Origin: Hippophae tibetana
Lineage: Eukaryota; Streptophyta; Magnoliopsida; Rosales; Elaeagnaceae
Reading direction: 5' to 3'
NCBI GenBank assembly: GCA_037013495.1
Contig: CM072802.1
Coordinates: forward strand, 45,794,501-45,858,500
Length of the DNA stretch: 64,000 nt
Shown here: piece by piece, positions 22,310-33,901 of the stretch
Layout: every line of letters begins with the position of its first letter
Position numbering within the stretch: the first letter of the stretch is position 1
Made by a program: the position numbers and the translations under genes
Notes under the pieces: model-generated
What the model was told of the DNA's origin: nothing
Databases searched by the model: none
Seen by the model: the letters and a program-made list of their open reading frames with translations, nothing else

Positions 22310-23330
22310 TCAATGACTGAGATAAGGTTTTTGTTAGCTCTTTCTAGCAAGCATTGTTTAAGCTACATGGTACTCAATTGAGAATAAGCTCTAGTTACCA
22401 TCCACAAACGGATGGATAGACTGAGGTGATTAACCAGACTTTGGAATAGTATCTACGTTGCTTTGCTGGTGAGAAACGAAAATAGTGGGTTGAATGGATA
22501 CCATGGGCTGAGTTTAGCTATAACACCTCCCTCCACTCTTCCACCAAATGTACACCATTTGAGGTAGTTTATGTTATTCCTCCCCCTCAACTGGTGACTT
22601 ATATACCAGGTACCTCCAAAGTTCCCACTGTAGACGAATACCCCCATTATCAAGATACCATCCAACGAGAACTATGACACAATCTTCTACAAGCTCAAAA
22701 TCGCATGAAGGGTCAAACCGATCAGCATAGAAGAGAGCTCTCCTTCCTAGTAGGGGATTATGTCTATTTGAAGCTACAACCCTATCAATAGACCTCTTTA
22801 GCTTTCCATTCATCCATAAATCTTCCTACCTGCTTCTTTGGACCCTACAAGGTTATTGAGAAAGTTGGTCCAATATCCTACAGGCTAGCTCTATCTCTAA
22901 ACTAAAAAATACACGATGTGTTCCATGTCAATATGTTGAAGAAGCACGTAAGCACCATTACCGCTACCAACACCCAGTTGCCTCCAATCTCAGAACACTT
23001 AACGATCATTACACAACATGAAGCTATCCTAGAGGGTCGAGTGATTCAGAAGGGTAGATATCGACCAAAATCTAAAATTCTAGTCAAATGGGTGGGGGAT
23101 CCGACCGAGGTAGCTACTTGGGAGAATGAATGGAGCTTCTCCAAATCCTACCCTGACTTCATCCTTGTGGATAATGAGTCTGAAAGAGAGAGAGAAATGC
23201 AACGTGAAGATTCTACTCGTGCAACCTCGCGTGCAACAACTAGCGCACATGTGGCACACGATGGCTACAAATTATTAGCAATACGTTACACATTTGGAGC
23301 ACACCTTGAATTAGCAAGCATATCATGAAC
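22310..23330 (+). mobile_element. Ty3/gypsy chromovirus fossil: integrase 3' part and chromodomain
   Basis: The sequence resembles the C-terminal half of a chromovirus integrase: a SYHPQTDG-type block near 22400, an NQTLE-type block near 22430, a WAEFSYNT-type block near 22510 and a KVGPISYRL-type block near 22865. It continues into a chromodomain at about 23035-23165 with RVIQKGRYRPKSKILVKW and the TWEN motif. The fragment is broken at several places. It is of a different clade from the surrounding LTR, so it probably reflects nesting or recombination between elements. Confidence 0.75.
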
Positions 23331-23555
23331 TTGAATCCATATGTGAGTAGAAACCAATCGAATAGCATAGGAAGAAATACATGGCTTCACTCTCTTAAAA
23401 CAAAGAAAAAAAGAAAGGAAGAAAGACTTACCCGGAAGAAAAAAGCAGCTACAGGGACGAAGGAAGAAAGCTTAGTAGAGGAAGGAGTAAAATTTCAAAT
23501 GGAATGAGATTTTTTATTTTATTTTACAAATTATTAATTAACATCAAGCGGCATA
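23331..23555 (+). other. Purine-rich tail after the chromodomain
   Basis: A long AAAGAAAGGAAGAAAG-type run lies at about 23398-23480, possibly the 3' untranslated part and polypurine region of the chromovirus fossil. No LTR was recognised after it. Confidence 0.4.
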
Positions 23556-23900
23556 TGGGAAATTTTTCCTCTTTTCTTTTTCCCCTGCTTGGGACAAGAT
23601 TTATCATGATAAATAGTTTGTCGCAAATTATGTCTTTTCCATTGAATATTAGTTTTGTTATCTACTATTTATCCAGTAAAATAAATCGTAACAAGTTATA
23701 TGTTTCTTTGCCAACAAATATTAGATTTATCATCTATTATTTATTCCGATAAAACCAAGTTGTCACAAATTATATTTATATTAAAATTTTATATTTTAAT
23801 TAAAAGTTGAGGTTTTTGAATATGTTTGAAAATATTAGGTTTGTCACTTATTATTTATCCTAACAAATAAATTTTTACAAACTATATTTAAATATGTTAA
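23556..23900. repeat. Degenerate tandem repeat with TTTATCATCTATTATTTAT-type blocks
   Basis: A block like AATATTAG-TTT-TCATCTATTATTTATCC, followed by a run such as GTNACAAATTATAT, recurs near 23640, 23710 and 23835 at intervals of roughly 80-120 bases, with a weaker start near 23590. It could be a subterminal repeat of a DNA transposon. Confidence 0.5.
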
Positions 23901-26076
23901 TAAAATTGAGTTTTTCACCTCTTAAAATATAATGTTTCGTCATTAGAAAAACTTTTGACTAACGCTTTCAATACAAACATTTTAATGATGATGGATTTAT
24001 TTAATTCGTTAAATATAATTGTATTTAGTGATAAATTTATATTTATCTTCTAAAATTTTCATCACCATTCAACTATTTTCTTGTTTTAGTTTCAACAAAG
24101 ATGATGATTATATTGGCGGGTAATCTGTGTACTATCGACCCATTTAAGTGTTCCATCTTGGAACATATTTGTTTCTTAATGCAAATCACATTTTACCTAC
24201 GAGGGGAAAATAAAATAAAAAAGGTGTGGCCAAATTTTTATTATAATATAGGGCACTATTTCTTGCACGGCTTACTTTTTCCAAATGAAGGAACGCTTCG
24301 ACTCCGGCTCCTTAGCAGATAAAATATGTATTTTATCTTAATTTTTAATAAATAAAATTTATAAAATTATAAAAAAATTATATACATACAATAAAAATTA
24401 AATTTTAGATTTTTAATATTTAATGTCTTATTATAAATTAAATAATTTAAATATATTTTTATTAAAATAATATATAGTATTTTTCTAAAATATATAAGCT
24501 CATACTAATATTTGATTTATAATTATTCGCATATCCTTTTGTGTTTTATGTACTGAATTTATCATTCAATATTTTAAGTTATATGATTGAATTTTATCTA
24601 TTATTATTGGAATATCATTTTTTAAAGTTATTTTGCTTATATTATTAGAATACATTTTGATAAGAGATGTATAAATTACTCAATTTTTAATATTAGAATA
24701 CTTTAATTATATCTTTAAAATTCTATGAGTATAAGTGTTATTTTTTATAATAAAAAGGGACATTTCATCACATAACTTTAAAATTATGTGATTAGAATGT
24801 CCAAATTTTAAAAAACAAGTAACATATATATCTTTTACAAAACTCGATCAAAGTATCTAAATAATACAAACAAAATGATTTTTAGCATAAATTGTAACAA
24901 TAATAAATTTAACTTTGACAAAAATTTATACCAACAATTTTATATTTTTTAAACCTTTTTAAATTTTAATTTAATTACTTTTCTTTAAAAAAAATTATTT
25001 ATCACAAATTTGTAGTAAATTATAAATAATATATCAAAATATTATTAGTAAGTATAGTTAGAATTGTGATTAATTGTACTATAATTATGATACATAAAAG
25101 TACTATTTTTATTATTATTACATCCTCTTATCTTTATATAGATGGAAGTTTTTTGAATACTCTAGAGTATGGAGAAGTGATGAGAAAATTAAACTCATAA
25201 TCTCAAGTGTATTTATGTAATATTGATCCCACCATTTCCCCATTCCTATTTTTATTTTTGTTTTGTTTCTATTTATATAAAGGTGTACTAAAGTGTAGCA
25301 ATATTTTTATTGTTGTTGGGTAGTGGAGGTGAAGGATCATTAGGGTTAATGGGCACAGGTTTGACTAAAATTTGTAATAAAAAAATTATATATATAAACA
25401 TGAAATAAATATATTTTATTTATAATTAATAATATTGTATCTATATTTTTATGCATATTTTAGTATATTATTATTATTATATATATATTATTAATATTTA
25501 ATAAATATGTGAGTAAAGGTGGCAAACGTTTTGAGCAAAGAGCTTAGAAATAAACATTTTTATTCACATATTTTACAAACATTAGTAGAATGCAATACAA
25601 AAAATTATAATAATGTATATTATATAAAATGCTTCTTAAGTCAATATCCTAAAAAAAATTCAAATATTTAACTTTATCCAATTTATGATAATAGAATATT
25701 ACTTATAATATTATAAAAACTAAAAATAAGAAAATGAAGCTTGATGAGAAGCTTGTTTTTTGGTTTTTCCATTTATATATTCTCATATTATGTTTCACTT
25801 CAAATTTAACTTATCAATTATTATATCGTTTTGTATTTTATCTTAATATCTTTTGAATTTATTTCAAATTTTCTTTATATAAAAATTTTAATATTTCTTT
25901 AGCCCCTTATTTTTCATTCATTTGTAAATTTTAATTTTCTTTTTAGCCCCTTTTATATTAACGTTTCTTTTAGCTTTACTTTTGATGCTATAAATTTAGT
26001 TGTTTTAGATTTAGCTTTCATTTAATTCAAATTAACTTTTAGTTAATCAATTTAATTTATATATTTATAATTTTAA
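23901..26076. other. AT-rich unassigned DNA
   Basis: Very AT-rich sequence with several ATATAT and TTATTATTATTA runs (for example about 25450-25500). One short reading frame at 24101-24322 has no features suggesting a real protein. Nothing else is recognised. Confidence 0.45.
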
Positions 26077-26570
26077 TACTACAAGAAAAAAAAGATATCT
26101 GGGACAAACATTTGATGAAAAATGAAATTAGTCCTTGAAAATAGCACAATTAAGGACAAAAATTTGATATTCGTTCTTGATAATATTGAATAGAAATTTA
26201 ACAAATAAAAATTAAAAAGGACAAAAAGTTAGGACAAAATTTTTGTCACAAAATAATTACGAAGGACAAACTTTAAATTGGTCATTGAAATGGTGGCAGA
26301 AATTTCCCACCAAAGATTTTCGACAAAAACATTGTCCTTGCAAATGTTAAAAATGGTGAGAAATTTATTCCAAATTTTATGACAAAATTTTTTGTCTTTG
26401 AAAATCGAAATTATTAAGGGAAAAAATATACAATATATTTAGAACAAGATTTTTTTCCTTGATAAATATTAGATTTTGGGATGAAATACGAAGAACTATT
26501 AAGGACAAAAGTTGTGTCAGAAAATTATAAAACTTTAGGATAACAATTTTCAATATATTAGAGACAATTT
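26077..26570 (+). mobile_element. CACTA-like DNA transposon end with subterminal repeats
   Basis: TACTACAAGAAAA at 26077 matches the plant CACTA terminus CACTACAAGAAAA at all but the first base. It is followed by repeated GGACAAA/TTTGTCC motifs in both orientations (about 26101, 26154, 26219, 26232, 26271, 26335, 26391, 26503), as expected of subterminal repeats in this superfamily. The opposite terminus and a transposase were not found, so this is a one-ended remnant or a non-autonomous copy with an unrecognised end. Confidence 0.55.
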
Positions 26571-27308
26571 TTGTTAATGGATATATTTAAAACATTACCA
26601 TAAATATTTTGATTTAATTCTCCACAAGATAAAAACATTCTTATACATACGCTTTAGTTATTTTGATACAATGAAATATGATAAATAATTATGGATTTTA
26701 ATAAATATAATTAATGCTTGATTATTAATTTATTACTTATGAGTTTCAAAATCTACGTGAGTTTATTACTATATGAAAACAAAATTTATGTTTAATTAAC
26801 AAAATATTGTTTTGGGGATTAACATAAATATCGAGACTATAATGTATACATATAGCCTCAATTTTTATCAGTAAATGTGATTAAAAATTGAACTACAAAA
26901 ATTATTCAAATATAAATAAACTTATATAGTCACGATTATTAAATGACCATAATCTAATTAAAATTATAGAGTTCCTTGTCTTTTTAAAACCGAAATCAAA
27001 TAATATATCGTGTATGCGTGTTATTCATTTAAAAAATACAAAAAATAACTTTACAATTTTTTCATTTCTTTATTAATTTAATTTCATATATTTTATCTCT
27101 TTTATACCACACACCAAACTTTTATATCAATTTTTTTCTTATTCACTCCTAATTTTTTTTCTTTTTCCCTCTCTCTTTTTTCTTTTCTTTTCTTTTCCTC
27201 TCCCCCTCCCCCAGCACTCCCTTGCTCACATCCCTTTCTCTTTTTATTTCTTTTCCCCTTCTCTTTTTTTTCCTTTTATTTTCCTCTTCCCCTTGCTCAA
27301 CCTAACTA
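26571..27308. other. AT-rich DNA followed by a pyrimidine-rich tract
   Basis: The part to about 27110 shows nothing recognisable. From about 27120 to 27305 the plus strand is a C/T-rich run (CCTCTCCCCCTCCCCCAG and neighbours), like the pyrimidine-rich 5' untranslated region of many plant genes. Confidence 0.45.
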
Positions 27309-27497
27309 ATGCTTAAAACCCTAAAATCCCTAGCAATTCCTCTCACTATCGTCAGGGGTCTTTCACCATCGCTGACCAATCATCAGTCTTGTATTTCTTC
27401 AGCCACCAATCCCTTAGTATTGTGCAACTTTAGATACCAAAATTCGCACAACAAGCCACAAGATTCGAGCAAAAAGGAAATCTATAAGATCACTTAA
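27309..27497 (+). CDS. Short orphan reading frame, possibly a captured first exon
   Basis: A 62-residue frame starts at the first ATG after the pyrimidine-rich tract (MLKTLKSLAIPLTIVRGLSP at its start). The N-terminus is basic and hydrophobic, rich in Ser, Leu and Lys with few acidic residues, and loosely resembles an organelle-targeting peptide. It ends KKEIYKIT. No family is recognised. A candidate splice donor (GTTAGT) lies just beyond the stop. Its place after an untranslated-region-like tract, 580 bases after a CACTA-like end and 435 bases before a sulfotransferase scrap, suggests host gene pieces carried by a transposon, but chance is quite possible. Confidence 0.25.
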   Translation: MLKTLKSLAIPLTIVRGLSPSLTNHQSCISSATNPLVLCNFRYQNSHNKPQDSSKKEIYKIT

Positions 27498-27932
27498 ATG
27501 GTTAGTTTTCAAGTAGATTTAAACATGATATTATACTTGCAATTTAAACAAGATTCTTATTTTTTGAATGTTATGCTTGTGATATATTTTCAATATGCAA
27601 GTTGGTTTGTAATTTTAAATATTTCATCTATTTGATACACGAGTAAGATCTTATTACCTTGGTATTTTCATTTTGGTTCATTTATGTTTCTTGTAATTAC
27701 CATACCAAGTTTTTGTATTGAATGAGACTGACTATTACATTTAAAATATTATATTGATACTTGCTTTTAATTTGGGATCCTGTTTTTTATTGATATTTTA
27801 TTTATTTTTGTAGAAGTTTTCAATAAAAATAGAAAATAAATTTTACATCGGGAGAAATAAAGAAGAAGTTTAGATGGAAAAGTTTTTGGACCACAAACTG
27901 TCTTTGGATGAACAACATCTAGATTCTTATTT

Positions 27933-28004
27933 CAGGCTCGAGAGGATGATATCATTTTGACTACTTATATCAAAATAGAAACAACTTGGCTTAATAAACT
28001 TTTC
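27933..28004 (+). pseudogene. Cytosolic sulfotransferase pseudogene fragment
   Basis: Twenty-four codons read QAREDDIILTTY and then IKIETTWLNKLF before a stop. Plant soluble sulfotransferases have an N-terminal block of the form ARxxDIILATYPKSGTTWLKAL that binds the sulfate donor PAPS through its phosphosulfate loop. The fragment keeps DDIIL, the Tyr, the loop Lys, the second half TTWL and a following K-L, but the Pro, Ser and Gly of the loop are replaced (Ile, Ile and Glu), so it could not bind PAPS normally. The frame is closed on both sides. A splice-acceptor-like TTCTTATTTCAG directly precedes it. The rest of the enzyme was not recognised in the next 250 bases. Confidence 0.55.
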
Positions 28005-28268
28005 TAGTGGCTTGCTGTAGAAGACTAGGAAGATATCAAATTTGGTGTGGAAATGAAGTTGAATTTTATGCAGTTTCCTTTGTTAAAGATGCACAAGTAG
28101 TTCATGAATTGAAATTTTTTCTTAAAAGTAAGGATATATGCATCAATTGTATAAAATATAAATTCATGAGCTGCTACCTCTAAAGGTCGTAACTTATTCC
28201 ATTTTCTACTTACATATGGCAAGTTGTGGAGCAGATATTCATGTGATTGTTAAGATAGAAAGTGTTGA
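28005..28268. other. Unassigned DNA between the pseudogene and the satellite
   Basis: No domain, repeat or satellite block is recognised. It may be further decayed sulfotransferase sequence. Confidence 0.35.
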
Positions 28269-29373
28269 CTCCAATCAACCAAACATGAGGTAATGTAATA
28301 TTACCTTTAGATATACAAAAATATACTCTACATTTTCTATCAAAATATATACCACCTAACCCAAAACATACCCCAATATACCGTCAATAAAGGAATTCTA
28401 GCATTTATTCAAGAAATTCAAGTCTAACATATACCAAATGTCGCTACATAAACTAATAAAATAATAAAACTCCAATAAGAAAAAAAATCAAATCTAAGAA
28501 GATAGAAAAATTGATAGATGTTTTGAGGTAGGTACTACTTATGATATTGTACTAAAGAACTATGATGCTATATTTTGACTAAATTTGTGCAAGAATCTCA
28601 TCATCACCTCATGTCATTGAACCATCATCTCCTGTTATTGAGTAAATATATGAATACAATGATTGTGAGTTTAAATTTGTTGGCTGTGGATTTAAAATTA
28701 GAACACTTTTGACCTTGGATAACGAAATGTAATGGGAATGAGATGGAATGGAAGCATTTTTGTTTGTTTTGACCATTAGAATAAAAGAAGGAATCAGTAT
28801 TATAGCTTTTGGTTTTCAATTGGAATGGAATGTAAAAAAACTATATATTACCTAAATACCCATATATTCAATAAAATCTAAATAATATCATTTAATTATT
28901 ATTTTTTTCGTTATACAAAATACATTATTTGAATCATTATTTTTCTAAATAATTATTACTTAAAAGTAAAATATATTATTAAAATTATTATTTTTAAATA
29001 AGGTTTAGGGTTTTGAGGTTTGGGATTTGGGGTTTAGGGTTTTGTGATTTGGGATATAAGGTTTAGGGTTTAAGGTTAAATTTATGGGTTATGGTTTAGG
29101 GTTAAAATTATTATTTTTTAAATAGGGTTTACCATTTGAGGTTTAGTGTTTAGGGTTTATGATTATATTTATGTGTTAAGGTTTAGGGTTAATAAGACTA
29201 TTTTTCTAAATTTAGTTTAGGATTTTGGTATTTGGGTTTAGGGTTATATTTATGGGTTAAGGTTTATTGTAAAAATTATAATTTTCTAAATTGGTTTTAG
29301 TGTTTGGGGTCTTGGGATATGGGATTCAGGTTTTAGTGTTTAGGGCTTATGGTTTAGGGTTATATTTGGGGTG
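28269..29373 (+). repeat. Composite satellite unit 9 (partial core 28269-29001, spacer 29002-29373)
   Basis: Satellite resumes inside the core at CCAATCAACCAAACATGAGG, followed by the GGTAATGTAATATTACC near-palindrome. The first 130 bases of the core are absent. The spacer is short, and most units from here on have shorter spacers than those of the first 18 kb. Confidence 0.78.
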
Positions 29374-29916
29374 GGGTAAAATTGGAAAAGAAATTAGATT
29401 GGAATGGAATCATGATTCCATAAGGGGGGAAAAGGAATTTTGATTCCTTATCTTTTAAGAATTTATTCCATTCCTTTACTACTTTTCTGTCCAAACAAAC
29501 ATAATATTTGAAGAAATCAATTCTAACTCTATTTCATTCTAGTCAATCAAATTTGGGGTAATGTAATATTACCTTTACATATACAAAAATATACTCCACA
29601 TTCTATATCAAAATATATACCACCTAATCCACAACATGTCGTAATATACCATCAACCAAGTAATTCTAGTATTTATTCAAGAACTTCAGGTTTAACAATT
29701 ACCAAATGTCTTTGCATAAAAAAACAAAATAATATAACTCCAATAAGAAAAAAAAAATCCAAGTCTAAGAATATGGAGAAATTAATGGATGGTGTGAAGT
29801 AGATGCTATTTGTGATATTGTTCTAAAGAATTATGATGTTATATTTTGACTAAGTTTGTTTAAGAATGTCAAAATCGCCTCATGTCATTGAGCCATCATC
29901 TCTTGTTCTTGAGTAT
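29374..29916 (+). repeat. Partial satellite core 10, stopped by an LTR
   Basis: Runs normally from GGGGTAAAATTGG to CATCATCTCTTGTTCTTGAG and ends at the terminal base of a minus-strand LTR. Confidence 0.78.
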
Positions 29917-31711
29917 TGATGAGCAGAACCGACATCGTCGATCCTACCAATACTTTGGTTTTATATTTATAAAACTCTCGCAAGTGCACGAATCATTTCA
30001 TAGAAAATAATAAGTATACTCCCAAGATCGATCTAAGGATGGAATGTATGTGGTTTTTAATTTATTATTCAAACTTTTAAAAACGAAATTAAATCCTAAA
30101 CATCCTATCACGATATTTTGGGGTTTGTGTTTTTAATCTACTGACATAAAAATAAACATAGATAAAGATTCAATAAACATTTATGCAAATTTTATCATTT
30201 ATAATAGTGGAGTATTTATGGATATAATAACTAAGTTAATTATGTTTTCTCATATTATTTAGGTTATTAAAGATATAAATTGATATTTATTGATTCTCCC
30301 TTTTTTATATGAATACCACCTTTGGTGGGGTTAGATATTCTTTGTTAACTAAACAAATCAATTAACACCTATAGGTTGAGTTGATAACTAATTTGGTTAA
30401 TTAAATTAATTCCTTTTTCTAAGAGATTGAAATGAACCATTTAAATGCCACCTTTGGTAGGGTTAGATAATTTAAACTTTATTCAATGTGTCCAAATTAA
30501 ACCTAAGAATTTAATTATCCGATTATTAACTTTCAAGTTTTAAAACCACTACTAAAAACATGTTGTCAATACATTTTTAGATAATAATTCTTATAAATGT
30601 TTTTGAAATAGAGCTTAACTTTAACTACCGTGCGATTGTACCAACAAATAAAATAGCACTACTCTAAATCAAACCGGATAACTAAAACTTAAAATCTAAT
30701 TTTCAAATTTAAGTTTGTAATGAAAAATAATAAATTTCTCTCTAACATTCTTGATATAAAATCTTGAATAAAACTAAAATCAATTCATTTTAGAGATGTT
30801 TACCTATTTAATATTTCACAAACATAACAAAGTTATTATTATATCATGTTTACAAACAGCTAGCAAAGTTAAATTTAATCACAAACAAATTAAATATAAC
30901 ATGTAAGAATAAAGCATAAAAAAATAACTGTAAAGAAAATAAAATCCTTATAGTACTTTATTGCTATTCTCGTTGCTGGAAAACCTCCAAACGGAACTTG
31001 CACTCCCATTTATTGAATCGAAAAGCAAATAAATAACAGAAACATAACTAGTTCTTCTCAAAAAGAGAAGAATTCTAAAACTAAGAAAAACTATCTAAGA
31101 AAAGCTAAAAACTAAGAAAAACTTAAAAACTAAGAAATGAGAAAAATAAAGAGAAGAGAAGATGTGTTTTGAGGTGTGCTTAGTTATGAAGAGAATGTGG
31201 GTATTTATAGGTGAGGAAAGGATTAAAAAGTGTGTGAAAATGATTAAAAATGGAGGAAATGCTTAGTAGGTGAAGATGACATCAGTAGGTAGGTGGCGCG
31301 TGCGGATTGGGGCGCAGATGGGCAGCGGCGCACACGGACATGAGTAGGGGCACGCATAGGCACGTACGGAAAGAAATAGTGGTGCACGCGAGTTGGAGAG
31401 CAGGCACACGCGGGACCTGGCACGGATGGGCGCGGGCATGCACTGCGTGCGGCTACTAGGCGCGACTGGGCGCGCTGCACGCGTTGGCCGGCGCGGTTGG
31501 GCGGGTGCATGCGCGATTTCCTTCTTTTCGACATTTTTTACCTTTTTGACCCATTTTGTCCAAATTTTCCATATTTGTTGACTTTTCCTCATTTATTTTT
31601 GAATATATTTGTGATGTATTGCCTCCAGTATTACTCTTTCAGTCTTTAAATTACGTTTTTAAGCAAAAATACCTGAAAAACAATAAAAATACTCGTGATT
31701 CCCTAAAAACA
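29917..31711 (-). mobile_element. Lone LTR of the second family, minus strand
   Basis: Read on the minus strand it begins TGTTTTTAGGG (31711) and ends TGCTCATCA (29917), about 1.8 kb, with a TATA box CTATAAATACCC near 31201-31211. Its last 850 bases match 20155-21005. No internal element sequence is attached on either side, so it is a solo LTR or a remnant. The flanks AGTAT and AATAT differ by one base, yet the satellite on the two sides comes from different core positions. Confidence 0.75.
31290..31515 (-). other. GC-rich island in the lone LTR
   Basis: About 225 bases rich in GGCGC, GCGCG and GGCACG motifs stand out from the surrounding AT-rich DNA. They lie upstream of the TATA box in LTR orientation and so belong to U3. 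Overlapping frames of about 60-110 codons on both strands arise from the lack of A/T-rich stops and have repetitive Arg/Ala/Pro composition, so they are not taken as genes. Confidence 0.6.
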
Positions 31712-32595
31712 AATATATTCTGATTCTATTCCATTCTAGTCAACTAAACATGGGGCAATATAATGTTCTCTTTACATATACAAAAATGTACTCCACATTC
31801 TTTATTAAAATATATACCACCTAATCTAAAAGATCTCCTAATATACCGTCAACCGAGCAATTCTTGCATTTATTCAAGAACTTCAAGTTTAACATATACC
31901 AAATGTCCCTACATAAATTAACAAAATAATATAACTACAATAAGAAATAATATCCAAGTCTAACAAGATGGAGAAATTGATGGATGTTATGAGATAGGTG
32001 TTACTTATGATATTTTACTAAATAATTATGATCCTCTATTTTGACTAAGTTTTTGTAAGAATCCCATCATCACCTCGTATCATAAAGCCATCATCTTCTA
32101 TTGTTGAGTAAATATATCAATACAAAGATCCTTAGTTTTAATTTGCTGACCTTGGACTTAAAATTTGAACATTTTCGATAAGGGCAACAAAATGGAATGA
32201 GAATGGAATGTTTATGGTTTAAGGTTTTGGGTTAAAATTACTATTTTTCGAAATAGGGTTTAGGGTTTTAGGATTTAGGATTTAGGGTTATATTTTTGGG
32301 TTAGGTTTTAGGGTTAAGATTATTATTTTTCTAAATAAGGTTTATGGTTTTGGTATTTGGGATTTGGGGATTAGAGTTTAATGTTTAGTGCTATATTCGT
32401 GGGTTAAGGTTTAGGGTTAAAATTATTATTTTACTAAATAGGGTTTATAGTTTAGGGATTTTGGATTTAGAGTTTAGGGTTACATTTGTGGGTAAAGTTT
32501 AAAGGTTATTATTATTATTATTTAAATAAGGTTTAGGGTTAGGGTTTTGATATTTTGGATTTGGGATTTATTGATTAGGGTTTAAGGGTTTGGGG
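31712..32595 (+). repeat. Partial satellite core 10b (31712-32210) and spacer to 32595
   Basis: Satellite resumes at ATTCTGATTCTATTCC, i.e. about 400 bases earlier in the core than where core 10 stopped, so the LTR sits between overlapping core pieces. The core breaks off at GAATGGAATG and jumps to spacer. Confidence 0.75.
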
Positions 32596-33901
32596 TTGGG
32601 ATAAAAATGGAAATTTTTTTGAGATTTTAATGGAATCATGATTTTATAAGGGAAGAGAAGGAATTATGATTCCATCTCTTTTAGGAATCGATTCCATTAC
32701 ATTCCCATTCTTCAACCTAGCCAAACATAAAATTAGAATGAATCTATTGTGTTTCCATTCCATTCCAGTCAACCAAACATGGAGTAATGTAATATTACCT
32801 CTATGGTTACAATAATATACTCCATTTTCTCTATCAAAATATATACCACCTAATCCAAAACAAGTCCTAATGTCAATAGGGCAATTCTAGCATTTATTTA
32901 AGAATTTAAGTTTAACATATACCAAATATCTCCACATAAACTAACATAATAGAATAATTACATTTAGATACAAAAAATCCAAGTCTAAGAAGATGGAGAA
33001 ATTGATGGATTTTGTGAGGTAGGTGCTACTTGTGATATTGTACTAAAGAATTGTGATGCAATATTTTGAGTAAGTTTTTGTAAGAATCTCATCATTACCT
33101 TATGTCCTTCATCCATCATCTCCTATTGTTGAGTAAATATCTCAATACGATGATCCTCAGTTTAAATTTGCTAACCGTAGACTTACAATTTTAACAATTT
33201 CAACATGGACAATGGAATGGATGGGGAATGGGAATGGAATTAAAGTAGTTTTACTTTTTTACCACTAGAATCAAAGAAGGAATCAATATTATAGTATTTG
33301 GTTTATAATTGAAATGTAATATAAAACACTGTATATTACGTTAATATACCTATATTTAGTTAAATATAAATAATATCATTTAATTATTATTTTTTCTTTA
33401 GACAAAATGAATTATTTAAATCATTATATTTGTAAATAATTTTTACTTAAAAATAAAATATATTATAAAAATTATTATTTTTCTATATAGTGTTTTGGGT
33501 TTTTAGGTTTAGGATTTGGGATTTAGGGTTTTGAGATTTTGAATTAAGGGTTTAGGATTATATGTGGGCATTATGGTTTAGGGTTAAAATTATTATATTT
33601 CTAAATAGGGTTTATTTTTTTAGGATTTGGATTTGATGTTTAGGGTTAAGGTTCAAGGTTAAAATTATTATTTTCCTAAATAGGGTTTACGGTTTAGGGT
33701 TTACGGATTTTAGATTTGAGGTTTACGATTTTGGATTGTATTTATGGGTTATGGTTTAGGGTTAAAATAATTATTTTTCTAAATAAGATTTAGGGTTTAG
33801 GGTTTTAGGATTTGGGATTTGGGATTTGGTATTTATTTTTAAGGGTTTAGGATTTAGGATTTAGGGCTTAGGGTTTAGGGGTTTGGGATATACTTGGGGT
33901 T
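32596..33901 (+). repeat. Composite satellite unit 11 (core 32596-33490, spacer 33491-33901)
   Basis: Full-length core with AGCCAAACATAAAATTAG near 32719, the near-palindrome near 32782 and the central block near 32990. Confidence 0.78.

Noticed and set aside
22453-22813. Minus-strand frames of 70 and 79 codons
   Set aside because: They are antisense shadows of the chromovirus integrase fossil.
24101-24322. A 73-codon frame
   Set aside because: No recognisable motif, no promoter or splice context, and it sits in AT-rich unassigned DNA. Chance is the simplest explanation.
31244-31592. Overlapping Arg/Ala/Pro-rich frames on both strands
   Set aside because: They lie in the GC-rich U3 of a lone LTR where stops are rare, and they overlap one another in different frames.
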